In this document: positions 12,391-13,088 of the stretch, one piece after another
Layout: every line of letters begins with the position of its first letter
How positions within the stretch are numbered: position 1 is the stretch's first letter
Assembly (NCBI GenBank): GCA_027081375.1
Contig: JALWKR010000202.1
Coordinates: forward strand, 1 to 13,088
Length of the DNA stretch: 13,088 nucleotides
Reading direction: 5' to 3'
DNA from: Persephonella sp.
Lineage (GTDB): Bacteria; Aquificota; Aquificia; Aquificales; Hydrogenothermaceae
Program-made: the position numbers and the translations under genes
Notes under the pieces: generated by a model
The model's input: the letters and a program-made list of their open reading frames with translations, nothing else
What the model was told of the DNA's origin: nothing
Database searches by the model: none

Positions 12391-13088
12391 ATGTCTATAA
12401 GCCAATCTCAAGCAGCACAGGCTTGTCCCCAGCCTTCATATTGGGAGACACATAAATTCACACTACTTAGAAATATAGCTTATATTTCTGTTGTTCTAGC
12501 ATTGATTATTATCCCTACGTTTAAGATAGCAAAGATAGATATAGCCCATAACGAGTCGTGGATATTTGGAGAAAGAGTTTCTCTGCAAGATGGATTAGGT
12601 CCTGTTATTTTTGCTGCAGGTTTTTTTGCTATTCTTGTTATTGTTATGAACCTTGTTAACGGTAGAGTTTTCTGTGGATGGATATGTCCTGGAGGTTGGG
12701 TTGCTGAGATAACTGAAAAACTTAGAAGGAAATTTTTAAACCCTAATGCATCTGCAGGAAGTAAACTTTTATACTACTTTATAGCTCTTGTTGTTGCAGT
12801 TTTATTTACTCTCTTGTTCTTTAACTGGGTTACAGACCTTAGAGTTTTTGTTTACAAAACAAATCCTTCTTTTCTATGGATGTGGGGTTCTTTCTTAGGG
12901 GCTTTAGGTATTATATATTTTGAAGTATTTATTGGAAAAAGATGGTGTAGAACATTCTGTCCAACAGGTATATATCAAAAAATTACTCCTTACCACCACA
13001 AATTTAAACCAACTATGGATCCTAAATTTGACCTTGCAGATTGTGGAACATGTAAAGAGTGTATTAAAAACTGTCCTATGGCATTAGA
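12391..13088 (+). CDS. NapH-like 4Fe-4S membrane protein (quinol dehydrogenase/polyferredoxin), 5' part; 3' end outside window
   Basis: Partial gene with 232 visible codons. The product is a membrane-bound iron-sulfur protein of the NapH/CcoG/NosR-C-terminal type. NapH, with NapG, passes electrons from quinol to periplasmic nitrate reductase. Four hydrophobic helices are seen at about 28-48, 69-90, 126-146 and 162-182. Two cytoplasmic C-x3-CP motifs follow helices 2 and 4: GRVFCGWICP (C95, C99) and KRWCRTFCP (C186, C190). A ferredoxin-type cluster motif starts with C218, C221, C224, C228-P; a second one is expected beyond the window. The order and spacing fit NapH better than CcoG, which usually has CGYxCPQ. 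The ATG at 12391 has GGAGGT at 12378-12383, 7 nt away. Without downstream genes the pathway (Nap, other respiratory chain or maturation) is open. Confidence 0.87.
   Translation, partial: MSISQSQAAQACPQPSYWETHKFTLLRNIAYISVVLALIIIPTFKIAKIDIAHNESWIFGERVSLQDGLGPVIFAAGFFAILVIVMNLVNGRVFCGWICPGGWVAEITEKLRRKFLNPNASAGSKLLYYFIALVVAVLFTLLFFNWVTDLRVFVYKTNPSFLWMWGSFLGALGIIYFEVFIGKRWCRTFCPTGIYQKITPYHHKFKPTMDPKFDLADCGTCKECIKNCPMAL

Noticed and set aside
1..13088. Mobile element, CRISPR, toxin-antitoxin or phage-defence system
   Set aside because: No transposase, integrase, direct-repeat array, toxin-antitoxin pair or defence domain was recognised. The glycohydrolase-hfq pair was considered as an ADP-ribosylation toxin-antitoxin, but there is no adjacent ADP-ribosyltransferase.

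Overview
This AT-rich window (roughly one third G+C by eye) comes from a Gram-negative bacterium. The Gram-negative evidence is a LolC/LolE-type permease, a GT9 heptosyltransferase-like enzyme, an outer-membrane-type lipoprotein and a periplasmic di-heme peroxidase. The Lys/Glu/Ile-rich proteins, the Hfq sequence, and the NapH-type and cytochrome c peroxidase genes together suggest a thermophilic, respiratory member of the Aquificota, such as the Hydrogenothermaceae (Persephonella or Sulfurihydrogenibium). That placement is inference from composition and gene content, not from a marker gene. No rRNA, tRNA, insertion sequence, integrase, CRISPR array or phage gene was recognised. The region reads as ordinary chromosomal backbone with a few lineage-specific accessory genes.

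Layout from left to right, with almost everything on the minus strand: the 5' part of a di-heme cytochrome c peroxidase gene (runs off the left edge) with a good promoter and a perfect inverted repeat at its presumed transcription start; hfq, tightly coupled behind an ADP-ribosylglycohydrolase-like gene; a single plus-strand aldo/keto reductase gene, convergent with a three-gene minus-strand operon (LolC/E-like permease, two-helix membrane protein, DUF815-type AAA+ ATPase); a secreted beta-helix protein with a Gly6-Cys, hydrophobic, poly-Arg tail and its own terminator; a four-gene operon purF, TPR protein, GT9 glycosyltransferase, FetB-like permease; a lipoprotein with three PEGA domains and a WD40-like propeller; and, divergent from it, the 5' part of a NapH-like 4Fe-4S membrane protein that runs off the right edge.

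Envelope functions dominate: lipoprotein sorting, an LPS-type glycosyltransferase, a metal-exporter-type permease, a surface beta-helix protein and a propeller lipoprotein. Respiratory redox (NapH-like quinol dehydrogenase subunit, cytochrome c peroxidase) lies at both ends. PurF supplies purine biosynthesis and Hfq supplies RNA regulation. Genes within operons are packed with 1-15 nt gaps, several ribosome-binding sites overlap the preceding stop codon, and GTG and TTG starts are used.

I did not find a convincing new multi-gene system. The leads most worth following are the beta-helix protein's C-terminal sorting-type tail, the ADP-ribosylglycohydrolase homologue whose first metal-binding motif is replaced (TSS instead of TDD) and which sits in front of hfq, the inverted-repeat operator candidate at the peroxidase start, the PEGA-WD40 lipoprotein, and the conserved-looking pairing of a two-helix membrane protein with a DUF815 ATPase.
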